From positions 4,690,891 through 4,754,890 of the forward strand of contig NZ_CP027557.1 of NCBI RefSeq assembly GCF_014854695.1: 64,000 nucleotides of DNA. The letters run 5' to 3'. Made by a program: the position numbers and the translations under genes. This DNA comes from Rhodococcus rhodochrous (GTDB lineage: Bacteria > Actinomycetota > Actinomycetes > Mycobacteriales > Mycobacteriaceae). Below the pieces are notes generated by a model that was not told where the DNA came from, made no database searches, and worked only from the letters and a program-made list of their open reading frames with translations. Shown here piece by piece: positions 1 through 8,326 of this stretch (its first letter is position 1; each line of letters begins with the position of its first letter).

Positions 1-532
1 GGACCACCGCGATCCGCTCCCGATCGACGCCGAGAGCGCGCAGCTCGTCGGCGGACGGAAGGGAGACGGTGAGGTACTGGTTGCGGCGGTGTACGCGCGG
101 CGACAGCGACGACTCGATCCACCAGCCGAGCTTGGCCATCAGCCTGCCCGCGACCGGCCACTGCTCACGATGGCAGTGGTGCACGAGCACCGTGACGGGC
201 GCGCCGGCGACGAGCCGGGCGAAGAACGGGATGCCGTTCTGGGTGTCGATGACGGCGTCGGGGCGGATACCGGCGAGGGGGCCGACACCGAATCTGCCCG
301 CGAGGATCGCGGCGAGCGCGCGCGGGTAGACGGTGAGCCGTCCCCCGCCGCGGCTGACGGTGATGCCGTCGATCCGGTCTCGCTCGGCAGCTCCGGGATA
401 GGAAGCGGTCCGCAGGACGACGCGGACGCCGCGCGCCGCGAGTTGCGCCCCGACCTGCTCGAGATACCGCTCGCTGCCACCGCCCTGCGGATGCCCGGTA
501 TCGCGCCAGCAGAGCAGCAGAACCTCCCGCAC
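1..532 (-). CDS. Glycosyltransferase family 4-type protein (3' part cut off by window edge)
   Basis: The minus strand reads from a GTG start at 532 (after a GGGGGG purine tract) to the window edge, giving about 177 codons. The N terminus VREVLLLCWRDTGHPQGGG and the following SERYLEQVGAQLAARG match the donor-site glycine loop and first helix of GT-B retaining glycosyltransferases. Further on it shows RPDAVIDTQNGIPFF and VLVHHCHREQWP, also typical of the family. It probably transfers a sugar from a nucleotide sugar to a cell-envelope acceptor; the acceptor cannot be read here. It is divergent from the methyltransferase that follows, the same pairing as Rv0225/Rv0224c in M. tuberculosis as I remember it. 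The C-terminal nucleotide-binding half is outside the window. Confidence 0.85.
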   Translation of the reverse strand, partial: MREVLLLCWRDTGHPQGGGSERYLEQVGAQLAARGVRVVLRTASYPGAAERDRIDGITVSRGGGRLTVYPRALAAILAGRFGVGPLAGIRPDAVIDTQNGIPFFARLVAGAPVTVLVHHCHREQWPVAGRLMAKLGWWIESSLSPRVHRRNQYLTVSLPSADELRALGVDRERIAVV

Positions 533-654
533 GCGGTGACCCCCCTGTATGTCGACTCGACCACCCGGCCGGGCAGATGTGACTCGGACGATGACAGGGA
601 CACAGTAGCGGGTGCCGGTCGGCGACAGGTGAGGGACGAGTGCGCGGCCCGCAC

Positions 655-660
655 TAAAGT
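655..660 (+). promoter_or_regulatory. -10 box for a leaderless methyltransferase transcript
   Basis: TAAAGT sits 8 nt before the GTG at 669. There is no ribosome binding site in between, so the transcript probably starts at or next to the start codon. No clear -35 box is seen. Confidence 0.4.
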
Positions 661-668
661 GACTGGAC

Positions 669-1454
669 GTGCCATCGACGACCCGACCCCGCACCGACGT
701 GACCCGGCTGTTCGCCCGCCGCGCCACACTGCGCCGTTCCGTGGGGTTGCTCGGCAGCTTCCGCTTCGAGCAGACGGCACCCGAGAAGTTCTACGGCGGT
801 CTCGCGCGCGACACCGTCGACCTCATCGGCGATCTCTACTCGGGTCTGACCGGCGCCGATCTGACGGGCACCACGGTCGTCGACGTCGGTGGCGGACCGG
901 GCTACTTCGCCGACGCGTTCACCGAGGTGGGGTCGCGCTACGTGCCGATCGAGCCCGACCCGTCCGAGATGCACGCCGCCGGCCTGCAGGTCGGCGGTGC
1001 GATCCGCGGCTCGGGCCTGGCACTGCCGGTGCGTACCGGCTCGGTGGACGTGTGCTTCTCGTCGAACGTCGCCGAACACGTCGCGACGCCGTGGGTGATG
1101 GCCGACGAGATGCTGCGCGTCACGCGGCCCGGCGGACTGATGGTGTTGTCGTACACCCTGTGGTGGGGGCCGTTCGGCGGGCACGAGACCGGTCCGTGGC
1201 ACGCCTTCGGCGGCGAGTACGCGGCCCGGCGCTACGCCCGCAAGCACGGCCGGGAGCCGAAGAACCGGTACGGGGTGTCACTGTTCGACGTGGGCGCGAG
1301 CGACGGTCTGCGCTGGGCACGTTCGACGCCCGACGGTGAACTGCTCGCGGCCTTCCCCCGCTACCACCCGAGCTGGGCGTGGTGGCTCGTGAACGTGCCC
1401 GGCGTCCGGGAGTTCCTCGTCAGCAACCTGGTACTGGTCCTGCGGCGACGCTGA
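669..1454 (+). CDS. SAM-dependent class I methyltransferase
   Basis: A 261-residue protein with GTG start. Motif I is VVDVGGGPGYFADAF (around residues 75-90), followed by an acidic residue at the end of strand 2 (VPIEPDPSEM) and the strand-4 segment GSVDVCFSSNVAEHV, all typical of Methyltransf_11 SAM-binding folds. The C terminus ends in a hydrophobic stretch (SWAWWLVNVPGVREFLVSNLVLVLRRR is split here only for description: SWAWWLV then LVSNLVLVLRRR) that may associate with membrane. It is the likely counterpart of Rv0224c and is divergent from a glycosyltransferase, which suggests a glycolipid or envelope substrate, but the substrate is not determinable from sequence. Confidence 0.85.
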   Translation: MPSTTRPRTDVTRLFARRATLRRSVGLLGSFRFEQTAPEKFYGGLARDTVDLIGDLYSGLTGADLTGTTVVDVGGGPGYFADAFTEVGSRYVPIEPDPSEMHAAGLQVGGAIRGSGLALPVRTGSVDVCFSSNVAEHVATPWVMADEMLRVTRPGGLMVLSYTLWWGPFGGHETGPWHAFGGEYAARRYARKHGREPKNRYGVSLFDVGASDGLRWARSTPDGELLAAFPRYHPSWAWWLVNVPGVREFLVSNLVLVLRRR

Positions 1455-1463
1455 CCCGTCGCT

Positions 1464-1469
1464 TAGTGT
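1464..1469 (+). promoter_or_regulatory. -10 box for leaderless ROK kinase transcript
   Basis: TAGTGT lies 7 nt upstream of the ATG at 1477 with no Shine-Dalgarno sequence between, which is the spacing of leaderless actinobacterial promoters. Confidence 0.45.
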
Positions 1470-1476
1470 CGTCGCC

Positions 1477-2379
1477 ATGACCGCATTGGCCCTGGACGTC
1501 GGCGGCACCAAGCTCGCCGCTGCCGTCGCCGCCGACGACGGCACCCCGCTCGAAGCCCGATCCGTACCGGTCCCCCGGAAGGACGTGTGGGGCGCGTGCG
1601 CGGGACTGCTGCGGGAGGTCGCGGAGATCGGCGACGGACCGGTGACCGCCGTGGGTATCGCCGCCGCAGGACCGGTCGACACGAACGCCGGGACGATCGG
1701 TCCGATCAACATCTCCGAGTGGAGCTCCGGCTTCGCACTCGTCGACGCCGTGCGTTCCTTGTTCCCCGACGCCCGCGTCGATCTGGTGATGGACGGCCCG
1801 GCCGCGACCCTCGCCGAACAACGCTTCGGCGCCGGACGCAACGTGGCCGACCTGCTCGGGGTCGTGCTCGGCACCGGTATCGGCGGCGGTCTCGTGCTCG
1901 GAGGCCGGATCGTGCGCGGCCGCACCGGAAACGCCGGCCACATCGGGCACGTCGTCTCGCCCTACGGCACGACGGTGTGCGCATGCGGAGGGGTCGGCTG
2001 CATCGAGACCGTGGCGAGCGGCCCGTCGGCGGTGCGCTGGGCCCGTGCCCACGGCTGGGATGGCCCCGACGGTGTCGCGCTGGCCGCGGACGCCGAGGCC
2101 GGGGTCGGCGTCGCCGCGGCGGCACTCGAGCGGGCCGGGACGGCACTGGGCCAGGTCATCGCGTCGGCAGCAGCACTGGCGGATGTGGGACGGGTGGTCG
2201 TCGGCGGGGGCTTCGCGCAATCGGGCGGGCACCTGTGGCGGCCGATGCTCGCGTCGGCGGCCCGGCACGCCCGCCTGCGGTTCGTACAGGACCTGCAGAT
2301 CGTCCCCGCCGAACTCGGCGCACTGGGCACCCTCACCGGCGCATCGATCGTCGCCGCAGGTCACGACTGGATAACCTGA
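1477..2379 (+). CDS. ROK family sugar kinase
   Basis: A 300-residue cytoplasmic kinase of the ROK (repressor, ORF, kinase) family. The N-terminal phosphate loop is ALDVGGTKLAAAVAADDG. The second ATP motif is VVLGTGIGGGLVLGG, followed by GNAGHIGH, whose histidine is a zinc ligand, and the ROK zinc signature CACGGVGCIE (around residues 168-177). There is no N-terminal helix-turn-helix, so it is a kinase and not a repressor. Glucose, N-acetylglucosamine or mannose are the usual substrates; the sequence does not decide. It lies 22 bp after the methyltransferase gene but seems to have its own leaderless promoter. Confidence 0.9.
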   Translation: MTALALDVGGTKLAAAVAADDGTPLEARSVPVPRKDVWGACAGLLREVAEIGDGPVTAVGIAAAGPVDTNAGTIGPINISEWSSGFALVDAVRSLFPDARVDLVMDGPAATLAEQRFGAGRNVADLLGVVLGTGIGGGLVLGGRIVRGRTGNAGHIGHVVSPYGTTVCACGGVGCIETVASGPSAVRWARAHGWDGPDGVALAADAEAGVGVAAAALERAGTALGQVIASAAALADVGRVVVGGGFAQSGGHLWRPMLASAARHARLRFVQDLQIVPAELGALGTLTGASIVAAGHDWIT

Positions 2380-2485
2380 CCCGGCACACCGGGCTTTCCG
2401 GCCTACCCTGAGGACCACATCGGAGTCCCGGCGGAAACCGGTGACGGGCCGCCGGGATGCTCTGCGAGCAGATCGGCGGTACCGG

Positions 2486-2917
2486 ATGCGGATTGCTGAC
2501 ATTTTGCGGAACAAGGGCTCGGCGGTGCACACGGTCGGGCCCGGCACCACGGTGTGCGAGCTCATCGGCGACTTCGCACGATTCAATATCGGCGCAATGG
2601 TGGTGTGCGAGGGCAAGAGCGTCGCCGGGATCGTCACCGAACGCGACGTCGTGCGAGCCCTGCACGAACGCGGACCGTCGATCCTCGCCGCCCCGGCACA
2701 CGAACTGATGTCCCGGACGGTGACGACCTGCCTGCCCACCGATTCGGTCGACAGTCTCGCCGAGACCATGACCGAACAACGGATCCGGCACCTGCCGGTC
2801 GTGGTGGACGCTCAGCTGGTCGGGATCGTCAGTATCGGCGACGTGGTCAAGAGCCGCATCGACGAACTACAGACCGAACGCGACCAGCTCGCCTCGTACA
2901 TCCACGATGGCGGCTGA
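2486..2917 (+). CDS. CBS-domain pair protein
   Basis: A 143-residue protein made of two CBS domains and little else. The first covers roughly residues 1-60 (MRIADILRNKGSAVHTV to GIVTERDVVRAL), the second about 70-130 (LMSRTVTTCLPTDSV to GIVSIGDVVKSRI). The repeated GIV(T/S)-x-x-D-VV strand-helix turn is the adenosyl-nucleotide contact of such modules. The C terminus is a short charged helix. Such small CBS proteins sense AMP, ATP or SAM; the partner is unknown. I chose the ATG at 2486 because it begins exactly at the domain start, although a longer reading from GTG 2441 is open. Confidence 0.85.
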   Translation: MRIADILRNKGSAVHTVGPGTTVCELIGDFARFNIGAMVVCEGKSVAGIVTERDVVRALHERGPSILAAPAHELMSRTVTTCLPTDSVDSLAETMTEQRIRHLPVVVDAQLVGIVSIGDVVKSRIDELQTERDQLASYIHDGG

Positions 2918-2949
2918 CTTGTCGTTCCACGACGGTGGCTGAGAACTGA

Positions 2950-3366
2950 TCAGTTCTCGCCGGTCGCAGCGTCGTCGGGAGACGTGTCGCCGGTGGCACT
3001 CTCCTCTGCGGCACTGTCTTCGGTGGCGCTCGGGCGGTCGAGGATGCTCACGCTCATCCCGTAGGGCAGGAACCGCACCGAGCGTCGCGGGTCGGTGTTG
3101 CCCTTGAGCGTGCGCAGCGCGTCGAGTTCGGTGCGATGGACCTGGTCGACGCGGGCCACGCCGTCGTCGTCGGTGGTGTAGACGACCCAGACGCCGTCGC
3201 CCTTCTCACCGGTGGTCTCGGGCCGCGGCTGCGTGCGCGTCGGCGCCACCGGCGGTTCGAGGAACGAGAAGATGCGGTCCTTCAGTTCCCGCAGTTCCTC
3301 ACCGGCTTCCCGCACCACGCGGTCGAGATCTTCGGGGTCGAACCCGAACGGATTGTTCTCCGCCAT
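2950..3366 (-). CDS. Conserved actinobacterial protein of unknown function
   Basis: A 138-residue acidic protein starting at the ATG at 3366, which has an AGGAGA ribosome binding site 6 nt upstream. A longer frame is open further upstream but lacks such a site. The N-terminal 45 residues form an amphipathic helix (DLDRVVREAGEELRELKDRI). The centre (DGVWVVYTTDDDGVARVDQV, then RTELDALRTLKGN) looks like a small alpha-beta domain, and the last 30 residues are Ala/Asp/Glu/Thr-rich and probably disordered. No catalytic motif is seen. It is convergent with the CBS protein and divergent from the deaminase-like gene. Confidence 0.75.
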   Translation of the reverse strand: MAENNPFGFDPEDLDRVVREAGEELRELKDRIFSFLEPPVAPTRTQPRPETTGEKGDGVWVVYTTDDDGVARVDQVHRTELDALRTLKGNTDPRRSVRFLPYGMSVSILDRPSATEDSAAEESATGDTSPDDAATGEN

Positions 3367-3476
3367 GACATGTCTCCTGACCGTTGGGCACCCTCCAGTG
3401 TGGTGACGGTCGCCGATTCGCGCCACCCGACTCCTCCCCCGCCCTACTGTGCAGCCGAGGGAGGAAGGAGACATCC

Positions 3477-3956
3477 ATGGTGAACGACACGGATCTGCAA
3501 CATCTGAGGCGGTGCGTCGAACTCGCGGAGGAGGCGGTCGCGGCAGGTGACGAGCCGTTCGGGTCGGTGCTCGTCGACGCGGACGGCGAGGTCCTGGCCG
3601 AGGACCGCAACCGCGTCGCCGACGGCGACAGCACCCGGCATCCCGAGTTCACCCTCGCGCGGTGGGCGGCCGAACATCTCGAACCGGACCGGCGCGCCAC
3701 CGCCACCGTCTACACCTCCGGTGAGCACTGCCCGATGTGCGCGGCCGCGCACGGCTGGGTGGGCCTGGGGCGGATCGTCTACGCGGCGTCCTCCGAGCAA
3801 CTGGCCCGGTGGCTCGGCGAGATGGGTGTGCCGCCGGCGCCGGTCCGTCCGCTGCCGATCCGCGAGGTAGTGCCCGATGCCGTCGTCGACGGGCCCGTTC
3901 CCGAGCTCGAGCAGGCGATTCGGCTCCTGCACCGTCGCTGCCACCTCGGGGAGTGA
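3477..3956 (+). CDS. Zinc-dependent nucleoside deaminase family protein
   Basis: A 159-residue protein with ATG start behind a strong GGAGGAAGGAG site. It shows both zinc motifs of the cytidine/deoxycytidylate deaminase fold: RHPEFTLA, where His is the ligand and Glu the proton shuttle (HPE instead of the usual HAE), and SGEHCPMCAAAHGW with the C-x-x-C pair. The N terminus contains DEPFGSVLVDADGEVLAE, the conserved first strands of guanine/tRNA-adenosine deaminase-like enzymes. Substrate is likely a purine or pyrimidine base or nucleoside; family members of this length are often annotated as guanine deaminase-like. No linked pathway gene is nearby. Confidence 0.85.
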   Translation: MVNDTDLQHLRRCVELAEEAVAAGDEPFGSVLVDADGEVLAEDRNRVADGDSTRHPEFTLARWAAEHLEPDRRATATVYTSGEHCPMCAAAHGWVGLGRIVYAASSEQLARWLGEMGVPPAPVRPLPIREVVPDAVVDGPVPELEQAIRLLHRRCHLGE

Positions 3957-3999
3957 GCCTTCCCGTCCCATCCGGTCTGGTCACCCCCTGGTCAATAGT

Positions 4000-4013
4000 T
4001 GTAACGTGTTCTA
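4000..4013. promoter_or_regulatory. KstR-type operator upstream of the aldehyde dehydrogenase
   Basis: TGTAACGTGTTCTA fits the published KstR consensus TnnAACnnGTTnnA at every fixed position. It lies 58 bp before the aldehyde dehydrogenase start, where a repressor would cover the promoter. KstR is the TetR-family repressor of sterol catabolism genes in mycobacteria and rhodococci. Confidence 0.75.
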
Positions 4014-4071
4014 GTGTTCGAGGTCACACGAATACGGCCGATACACGAGCACAGCCAGGTGAGGAAGCGAC

Positions 4072-5520
4072 ATGACCGACTACGACAAGTTGTTCATCGG
4101 CGGCGAGTGGGTGGCACCGTCGACCGACGAGAGACTCGAGGTGTTCTCCCCCGCTACCGAGGAGCGCGTCGGCTCCGTGCCGGTCGCGGGACCGAAGGAC
4201 GTCGACGCCGCGGTCGCCGCCGCCCGGCGCGCCTTCGACGACGGGCCGTGGCCGCGCACGTCGCCGGCCGAACGCGCACAGGTGCTCGCCAAGGCCATCT
4301 CGCTCATCGAGCAGCGCAACGACGAGATCGCCGGCGTCATCGCCTCCGAACTCGGCCAGCCGGGCCCCTCCGTCCAGATGGTGCAGATGACCCCGGCCCT
4401 GGGGACGCTGAACTACTACGCCGGACTGGCGGATTCGTTCAACTGGGTCGAGGAGCGGACCGGATCCTTCGGCCGCACCCGCGTCACCCGCGAACCGGTC
4501 GGCGTCGTCGCCGCCGTCATCGCGTGGAACGTGCCGCTGTTCCTGTGCGCCAACAAGATCGCGCCCGCTCTGCTCGCCGGATGCTCGGTGGTGCTCAAGC
4601 CCGCACCCGAGGCTCCGCTGGCCGTGAACCTCATCGCCGAGATCTTCACCGAGGCAGGCCTTCCCGAAGGTGTGCTGTCGGTGGTTCCGGGCGGCGCCGA
4701 GACCGGCGAGAACCTCGTGTCCCATCCCGACATCGACAAGATCACCTTCACCGGCTCGACCGCGGTGGGCAAGCACATCGGTGAGATCGCGGCGCGCAAC
4801 CTCAAGCGCTGCTCGCTCGAACTCGGTGGCAAGTCGGCGGCCATCGTCCTCGAGGACGCCGACCTCGATTCCACCATCGCCATGCTCGTGATGTCGGGTC
4901 TGATCAACACCGGTCAGGCGTGCGTCGGCCAGACGCGCATCCTGGCTCCGCGCTCCCGCTACGACGAGGTCGTCGAGAAGGTCGCCGGCGCAACCGCATT
5001 CTTCCCCGTCGGCCCTCCCGGCGACGAGGCCGCGCAGATCGGTCCGCTGATCTCCGCCAAGCAGCGCGACCGCGTCGAGGGCTACATCGCCAAGGGCAAG
5101 GAGGAGGGTGCCCGCGTCGTGATCGGCGGCGGCCGTCCGGCGCACCTCGACAAGGGCTACTTCGTCGAGCCGACGATCTTCGCCGACGTCGACAACTCGA
5201 TGACGATCGCCCGCGAGGAGATCTTCGGTCCCGTGCTGTGCGTGCTGCCCTACGACAGCGTCGACGAGGCCGTGAAGATCGCCAACGATTCCGACTACGG
5301 CCTCGCCGGTTCGGTGTACACCACCGACGTCGAGAAGGGTCTCGAGATCGCGTCGCGCGTGCGCACCGGCACGTACGGAATCAACTGGTACGCATTCGAT
5401 CCCGGTTCGCCGTTCGGCGGGTTCAAGAACTCGGGCATCGGACGTGAGAACGGACCCGAAGGGCTCGAGGCGTTCTGCGAACTGAAGTCCGTGCTCTACC
5501 CGCCCGGCTACGAGGGCTGA
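4072..5520 (+). CDS. NAD(P)-dependent aldehyde dehydrogenase
   Basis: A 482-residue enzyme of normal family length. The Rossmann part includes VVAAVIAWNVPLFL and ITFTGSTAVGKHIGE. The general base is the Glu in LELGGKSAAIVLEDAD and the nucleophile is the Cys in NTGQACVGQTRIL. The C terminus has the EIFGPVLCVLPYD motif and PFGGFKNSGIGRENG. It oxidises an aldehyde to an acid in the cytoplasm. By position and by the KstR-type operator it resembles Rv0223c, which I recall as a KstR regulon member, so a sterol side-chain or other lipid aldehyde is plausible. An ATG start at 4072 follows GAGGAAG. Confidence 0.9.
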   Translation: MTDYDKLFIGGEWVAPSTDERLEVFSPATEERVGSVPVAGPKDVDAAVAAARRAFDDGPWPRTSPAERAQVLAKAISLIEQRNDEIAGVIASELGQPGPSVQMVQMTPALGTLNYYAGLADSFNWVEERTGSFGRTRVTREPVGVVAAVIAWNVPLFLCANKIAPALLAGCSVVLKPAPEAPLAVNLIAEIFTEAGLPEGVLSVVPGGAETGENLVSHPDIDKITFTGSTAVGKHIGEIAARNLKRCSLELGGKSAAIVLEDADLDSTIAMLVMSGLINTGQACVGQTRILAPRSRYDEVVEKVAGATAFFPVGPPGDEAAQIGPLISAKQRDRVEGYIAKGKEEGARVVIGGGRPAHLDKGYFVEPTIFADVDNSMTIAREEIFGPVLCVLPYDSVDEAVKIANDSDYGLAGSVYTTDVEKGLEIASRVRTGTYGINWYAFDPGSPFGGFKNSGIGRENGPEGLEAFCELKSVLYPPGYEG

Positions 5521-5526
5521 TCCCGC

Positions 5527-5584
5527 AAAAAGGGGAGGATATGTGCGTTCTCGTCGGAGAACTCGCACATATCCTCCCCTTTTT
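5527..5584. terminator. Bidirectional intrinsic terminator, perfect 21-bp stem
   Basis: Arms 5527-5547 and 5564-5584 are exact inverted repeats beginning with AAAAAGGGGAGG and ending with CCTCCCCTTTTT. The A-tract and T-tract make a U-tail in both directions. The 16-nt loop carries a further TTCTC/GAGAA stem. It separates the convergent aldehyde dehydrogenase and cysE genes. Confidence 0.9.
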
Positions 5585-5606
5585 CGTGTTTCGGGAGGAC
5601 GCGACT

Positions 5607-6185
5607 TCAGATGTACATCGCGGGATCGATGTACGTCGTCGGATCCACGAGCGGTTCGTGCTTCTTGCGGGACCGGACGGTCGCGGGGATACCAGTGGCG
5701 ATCGAATCCGCCGGCACGTCGTGGGTGACCACGGCGTTGGCGCCGATCGCGCTGTCGTCCCCGATCACCACCGGGCCGAGGACCTTCGCCCCCGCCCCGA
5801 CGGTGACCCGGTTGCCCAGCGTCGGATGACGCTTCTCCTTCGCCAGCGACCGGCCGCCGAGCGTCACGCCGTGGTAGAGCATCACGTCGTCACCGATCTC
5901 GGCCGTCTCACCGATGACCACGCCCATGCCGTGGTCGATGAAGAAGCGCCGGCCGATGGTCGCGCCGGGGTGGATCTCGATGCCGGTGAGGAACCGGGTG
6001 AACTGCGCGAGGATCCGCGCAGGTCCCTTCAGGGCGGGCACCTGCCACATCCGGTGCGCGATGCGGTGCGACCAGATCGCGTGCAGCCCCGAATAGACGA
6101 TGGCGTTCTCCGCGTCGCTGCGCGCGGCCGGATCGTGGCCGCGCGCCGACTGCAGATCCTCCCGGAGAGTGTGCAGGATACCCAC
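5607..6185 (-). CDS. cysE: Serine O-acetyltransferase
   Basis: A 192-residue enzyme that acetylates L-serine with acetyl-CoA to O-acetylserine, the first step of cysteine synthesis. Left-handed beta-helix hexapeptide repeats run from about residue 80 ([18 protein letters not shown]) to 150. The catalytic His pair lies in [15 protein letters not shown] and [10 protein letters not shown]. The GTG at 6185 gives the family N terminus [19 protein letters not shown]; the frame is open further into cysK but that extension is not family-like. It is 8 bp after the cysK stop, so cysK-cysE form an operon. It is short, like other actinobacterial CysE, lacking the long N-terminal helical domain of the E. 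coli enzyme. Confidence 0.93.
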   Translation of the reverse strand: MGILHTLREDLQSARGHDPAARSDAENAIVYSGLHAIWSHRIAHRMWQVPALKGPARILAQFTRFLTGIEIHPGATIGRRFFIDHGMGVVIGETAEIGDDVMLYHGVTLGGRSLAKEKRHPTLGNRVTVGAGAKVLGPVVIGDDSAIGANAVVTHDVPADSIATGIPATVRSRKKHEPLVDPTTYIDPAMYI

Positions 6186-6193
6186 GACGGCGA

Positions 6194-7129
6194 TCAGTCC
6201 CGGATGTGCTCGAACAGCGGCGTGGAGATGTAGCGCTCGCCGAAGTCGGGAACGACGACGACGATCAGCTTGCCGGCGTTCTCCGGACGCTTCGCGATCT
6301 CGAGTGCGGCCCACACGTTGGCGCCGGCCGAGATGCCGCCGAGGATACCCTCGTCGGTTCCCAGGCGACGGGCGACCTCGATGGCGTCGTCGAACTTCAC
6401 GTCGACGATCTCGTCGTAGATCTCGCGGTCGAGGACCTCGGGCACGAAGTTCGCGCCGATGCCCTGGATCTTGTGCGGGCCGGGCTCACCGCCGGTGAGG
6501 ATCGGCGAGTCGGCAGGCTCGACACCGACGATCTTCACGTCGGGCTTGCGGGCCTTGAGGGTGCGGCCGACACCGGTGAGCGTGCCACCCGTGCCGATGC
6601 CCGCGACGAAGATGTCCACGGCACCGTCGGTGTCGTTCCAGACCTCTTCACCGGTGGTGCGCTCGTGGATCTCCGGGTTGGCCGGGTTTCCGAACTGGCG
6701 GGCCAGGATGGCGTTCTCGGTGTTCGCGACGATCTCCTCGGCCTTCGCGACGGCACCCTTCATGCCCTCGGAGCCGGGGGTGAGGACGATCTCGGCACCG
6801 TAGGCGCGGAGCATCACGCGACGCTCGGTCGACATCGTCTCGGGCATCGTGAGGATGACCTTGTAGCCGCGCGCAGCGCCGACCATGGCGAGCGCGATAC
6901 CGGTGTTGCCGGAGGTGCCCTCGACGATGGTGCCGCCGGGCTTCAGCTCACCGGACTTCTCGGCGGCGTCGATGATCGCGACACCGATGCGGTCCTTGAC
7001 GCTGTTGGCCGGGTTGTAGAACTCGAGCTTCGCGGCGACGGTGGCGCCGGCCCCCTCGGTCAGACGGTTGAGCTTGACGATCGGGGTCCGCCCGACCAGC
7101 TCGGTGACGTTGTCGTAGATCCTGCTCAT
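6194..7129 (-). CDS. cysK: O-acetylserine sulfhydrylase (cysteine synthase)
   Basis: A 311-residue PLP enzyme that combines O-acetylserine with sulfide to give cysteine. The Schiff-base lysine is in [11 protein letters not shown] (around residue 44), the substrate loop is [12 protein letters not shown], and the phosphate-binding loop is [12 protein letters not shown]. The C terminus ends in EHIRD instead of the classical terminal Ile used by CysE to dock into CysK. An AGGAGGATCGAGC ribosome binding site precedes the ATG at 7129. First gene of the cysK-cysE operon. Confidence 0.95.
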   Translation of the reverse strand: MSRIYDNVTELVGRTPIVKLNRLTEGAGATVAAKLEFYNPANSVKDRIGVAIIDAAEKSGELKPGGTIVEGTSGNTGIALAMVGAARGYKVILTMPETMSTERRVMLRAYGAEIVLTPGSEGMKGAVAKAEEIVANTENAILARQFGNPANPEIHERTTGEEVWNDTDGAVDIFVAGIGTGGTLTGVGRTLKARKPDVKIVGVEPADSPILTGGEPGPHKIQGIGANFVPEVLDREIYDEIVDVKFDDAIEVARRLGTDEGILGGISAGANVWAALEIAKRPENAGKLIVVVVPDFGERYISTPLFEHIRD

Positions 7130-7372
7130 GCTCGATCCTCCTCATGGCCACACACGGCGGCTCGGGTCGCGGTCTCGGTCTATTGCACCATTTCGCCATC
7201 ATCGGACGACTCGGCGGGCCCATCGATGTACGAACGTATCCGTACGCCGTCGTTATTCCCCGGCGAGTCGGCGTGTCTTCGCTCGGATCGGCCTCGACGG
7301 GTTCGTGCCCGGCGAGATTTCGGACCGGCTCGACCGGGTTTGCCCGGCCACCGAGCACGGGTAGCCGACCAT
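7130..7372. other. Divergent intergenic region upstream of cysK
   Basis: A 243-bp gap between cysK and the small gene at 7373. It contains a short imperfect palindrome TACGAACGTATCCGTA (7229-7244) about 100 bp from cysK. I see no Cys-rich leader peptide here, unlike the operon at 41 kb, and no convincing riboswitch. Confidence 0.3.
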
Positions 7373-7705
7373 ATGAGTCATCACGATCTTCCCGTCCCCG
7401 ATTACGACGAACTGGCGCCGGGCACGCTCGCGCCGAGGATCCGCGCACTCGACGAAGCACAGTTGACGGTCCTCATCGAGCACGAGCAGAAGAACCAGAA
7501 CCGGCCGAACTATCTCGAAGTGCTCACCGCCCGGCGCGACGAACTCGCCTCCGGCGCGGAACCCACCGGTGGCGATCCGACGAACGCCCCACCGGTCGAC
7601 CACACGTCGAGCGGTTCACCGGTCGATCCGTCGCACTCCCCGGACGATCACACCCCGCTACGGCACGGTGTCGCCGAACAGACGCCGAAACGCGGAAAAC
7701 CCTGA
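7373..7705 (+). CDS. Small conserved actinobacterial protein, unknown function
   Basis: A 110-residue protein starting at an ATG at 7373. The first 65 residues (SHHDLPVPDYDELAPGTL, then RIRALDEAQLTVLIEHE and YLEVLTARRDELASGA) look like a conserved three-helix module found in short actinobacterial proteins. The rest is Pro/Ser/Thr/Asp/His-rich and probably unstructured. No enzyme motif is visible. It is 57 bp before the SRPBCC gene and runs in the same direction, so the two may be co-transcribed. Confidence 0.7.
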   Translation: MSHHDLPVPDYDELAPGTLAPRIRALDEAQLTVLIEHEQKNQNRPNYLEVLTARRDELASGAEPTGGDPTNAPPVDHTSSGSPVDPSHSPDDHTPLRHGVAEQTPKRGKP

Positions 7706-7762
7706 CTCCACCGAACACCGAGTACCGGACACCGGCCCGAGCATCCGAACAAGGAGACCACC

Positions 7763-8326
7763 GTGGTCGACTTCGACAGAGTCGTGCAGAACGCAAGCCG
7801 AGTCGTGGAGAACGCGAACAGGGCGATCGACGACGCCGGTCGCTCGGTGGGCGGATTCGTCCGGCGCGCCGTCGACCGGCCCGTCGACGCTCGGAAACCG
7901 CAGACGGTGACCGTCGCGGCTCCACGGGCGCAGGTCATGCAGTTCTGGCGGGATCCCGAGAATCTGAGCAGAGTCTTCGGCGACCGCGTCCGGGTGGAGA
8001 CGGTCGAAGCGAACCGGCTGCGCTGGACCTGGGAGGGCCCCGGCGGGACGACCTGGGACACCCGCGTCGACGTCACCTCGGAAGGACTCGCCTTCGTCGG
8101 CGAGGACGACGCGGACACCCCGGGCCCGCGCGTGGTCCTCGCGGTGTCCGACGCACCCCGGGGCGGCACCGCGATGACCCTGCGTGCCGAGGTTCCCGTC
8201 CCCGATCTCGTCACCGGCGCCCTGACCTTCACCGCGCTCTACCGTGCGCGAGCCCTCATGCAGACCGGTGAGATCCCCACCCTGCAGGGCAGTCCGAGTG
8301 CCCGTGAATCGGAAGGAGACGCGTGA
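7763..8326 (+). CDS. SRPBCC (START-like) domain protein
   Basis: A 187-residue protein with GTG start behind AAGGAGACC. After a helical N terminus (VQNASRVVENANRAIDDAGR) the domain starts at about residue 45 (QTVTVAAPRAQVMQFWRDPE), and VETVEANRLRWTWEGPGG and TALYRARALMQTGEIPTLQG follow. This is the polyketide cyclase/dehydrase-like ligand-binding fold. Its gene overlaps the start of the alcohol dehydrogenase by one base (TGATG), a pairing also known from other actinobacteria, which suggests a shared but unknown substrate. Confidence 0.8.
   Translation: MVDFDRVVQNASRVVENANRAIDDAGRSVGGFVRRAVDRPVDARKPQTVTVAAPRAQVMQFWRDPENLSRVFGDRVRVETVEANRLRWTWEGPGGTTWDTRVDVTSEGLAFVGEDDADTPGPRVVLAVSDAPRGGTAMTLRAEVPVPDLVTGALTFTALYRARALMQTGEIPTLQGSPSARESEGDA

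Noticed and set aside
4024..5568. Long open frame on the minus strand opposite the aldehyde dehydrogenase
   Set aside because: It mirrors the codons of a clear aldehyde dehydrogenase, has no recognisable motif, and is an effect of high GC at third positions.
7130..7372. Cys leader peptide before cysK
   Set aside because: No short frame with clustered Cys codons or the LTRR-HVDL core was found on the cysK strand.
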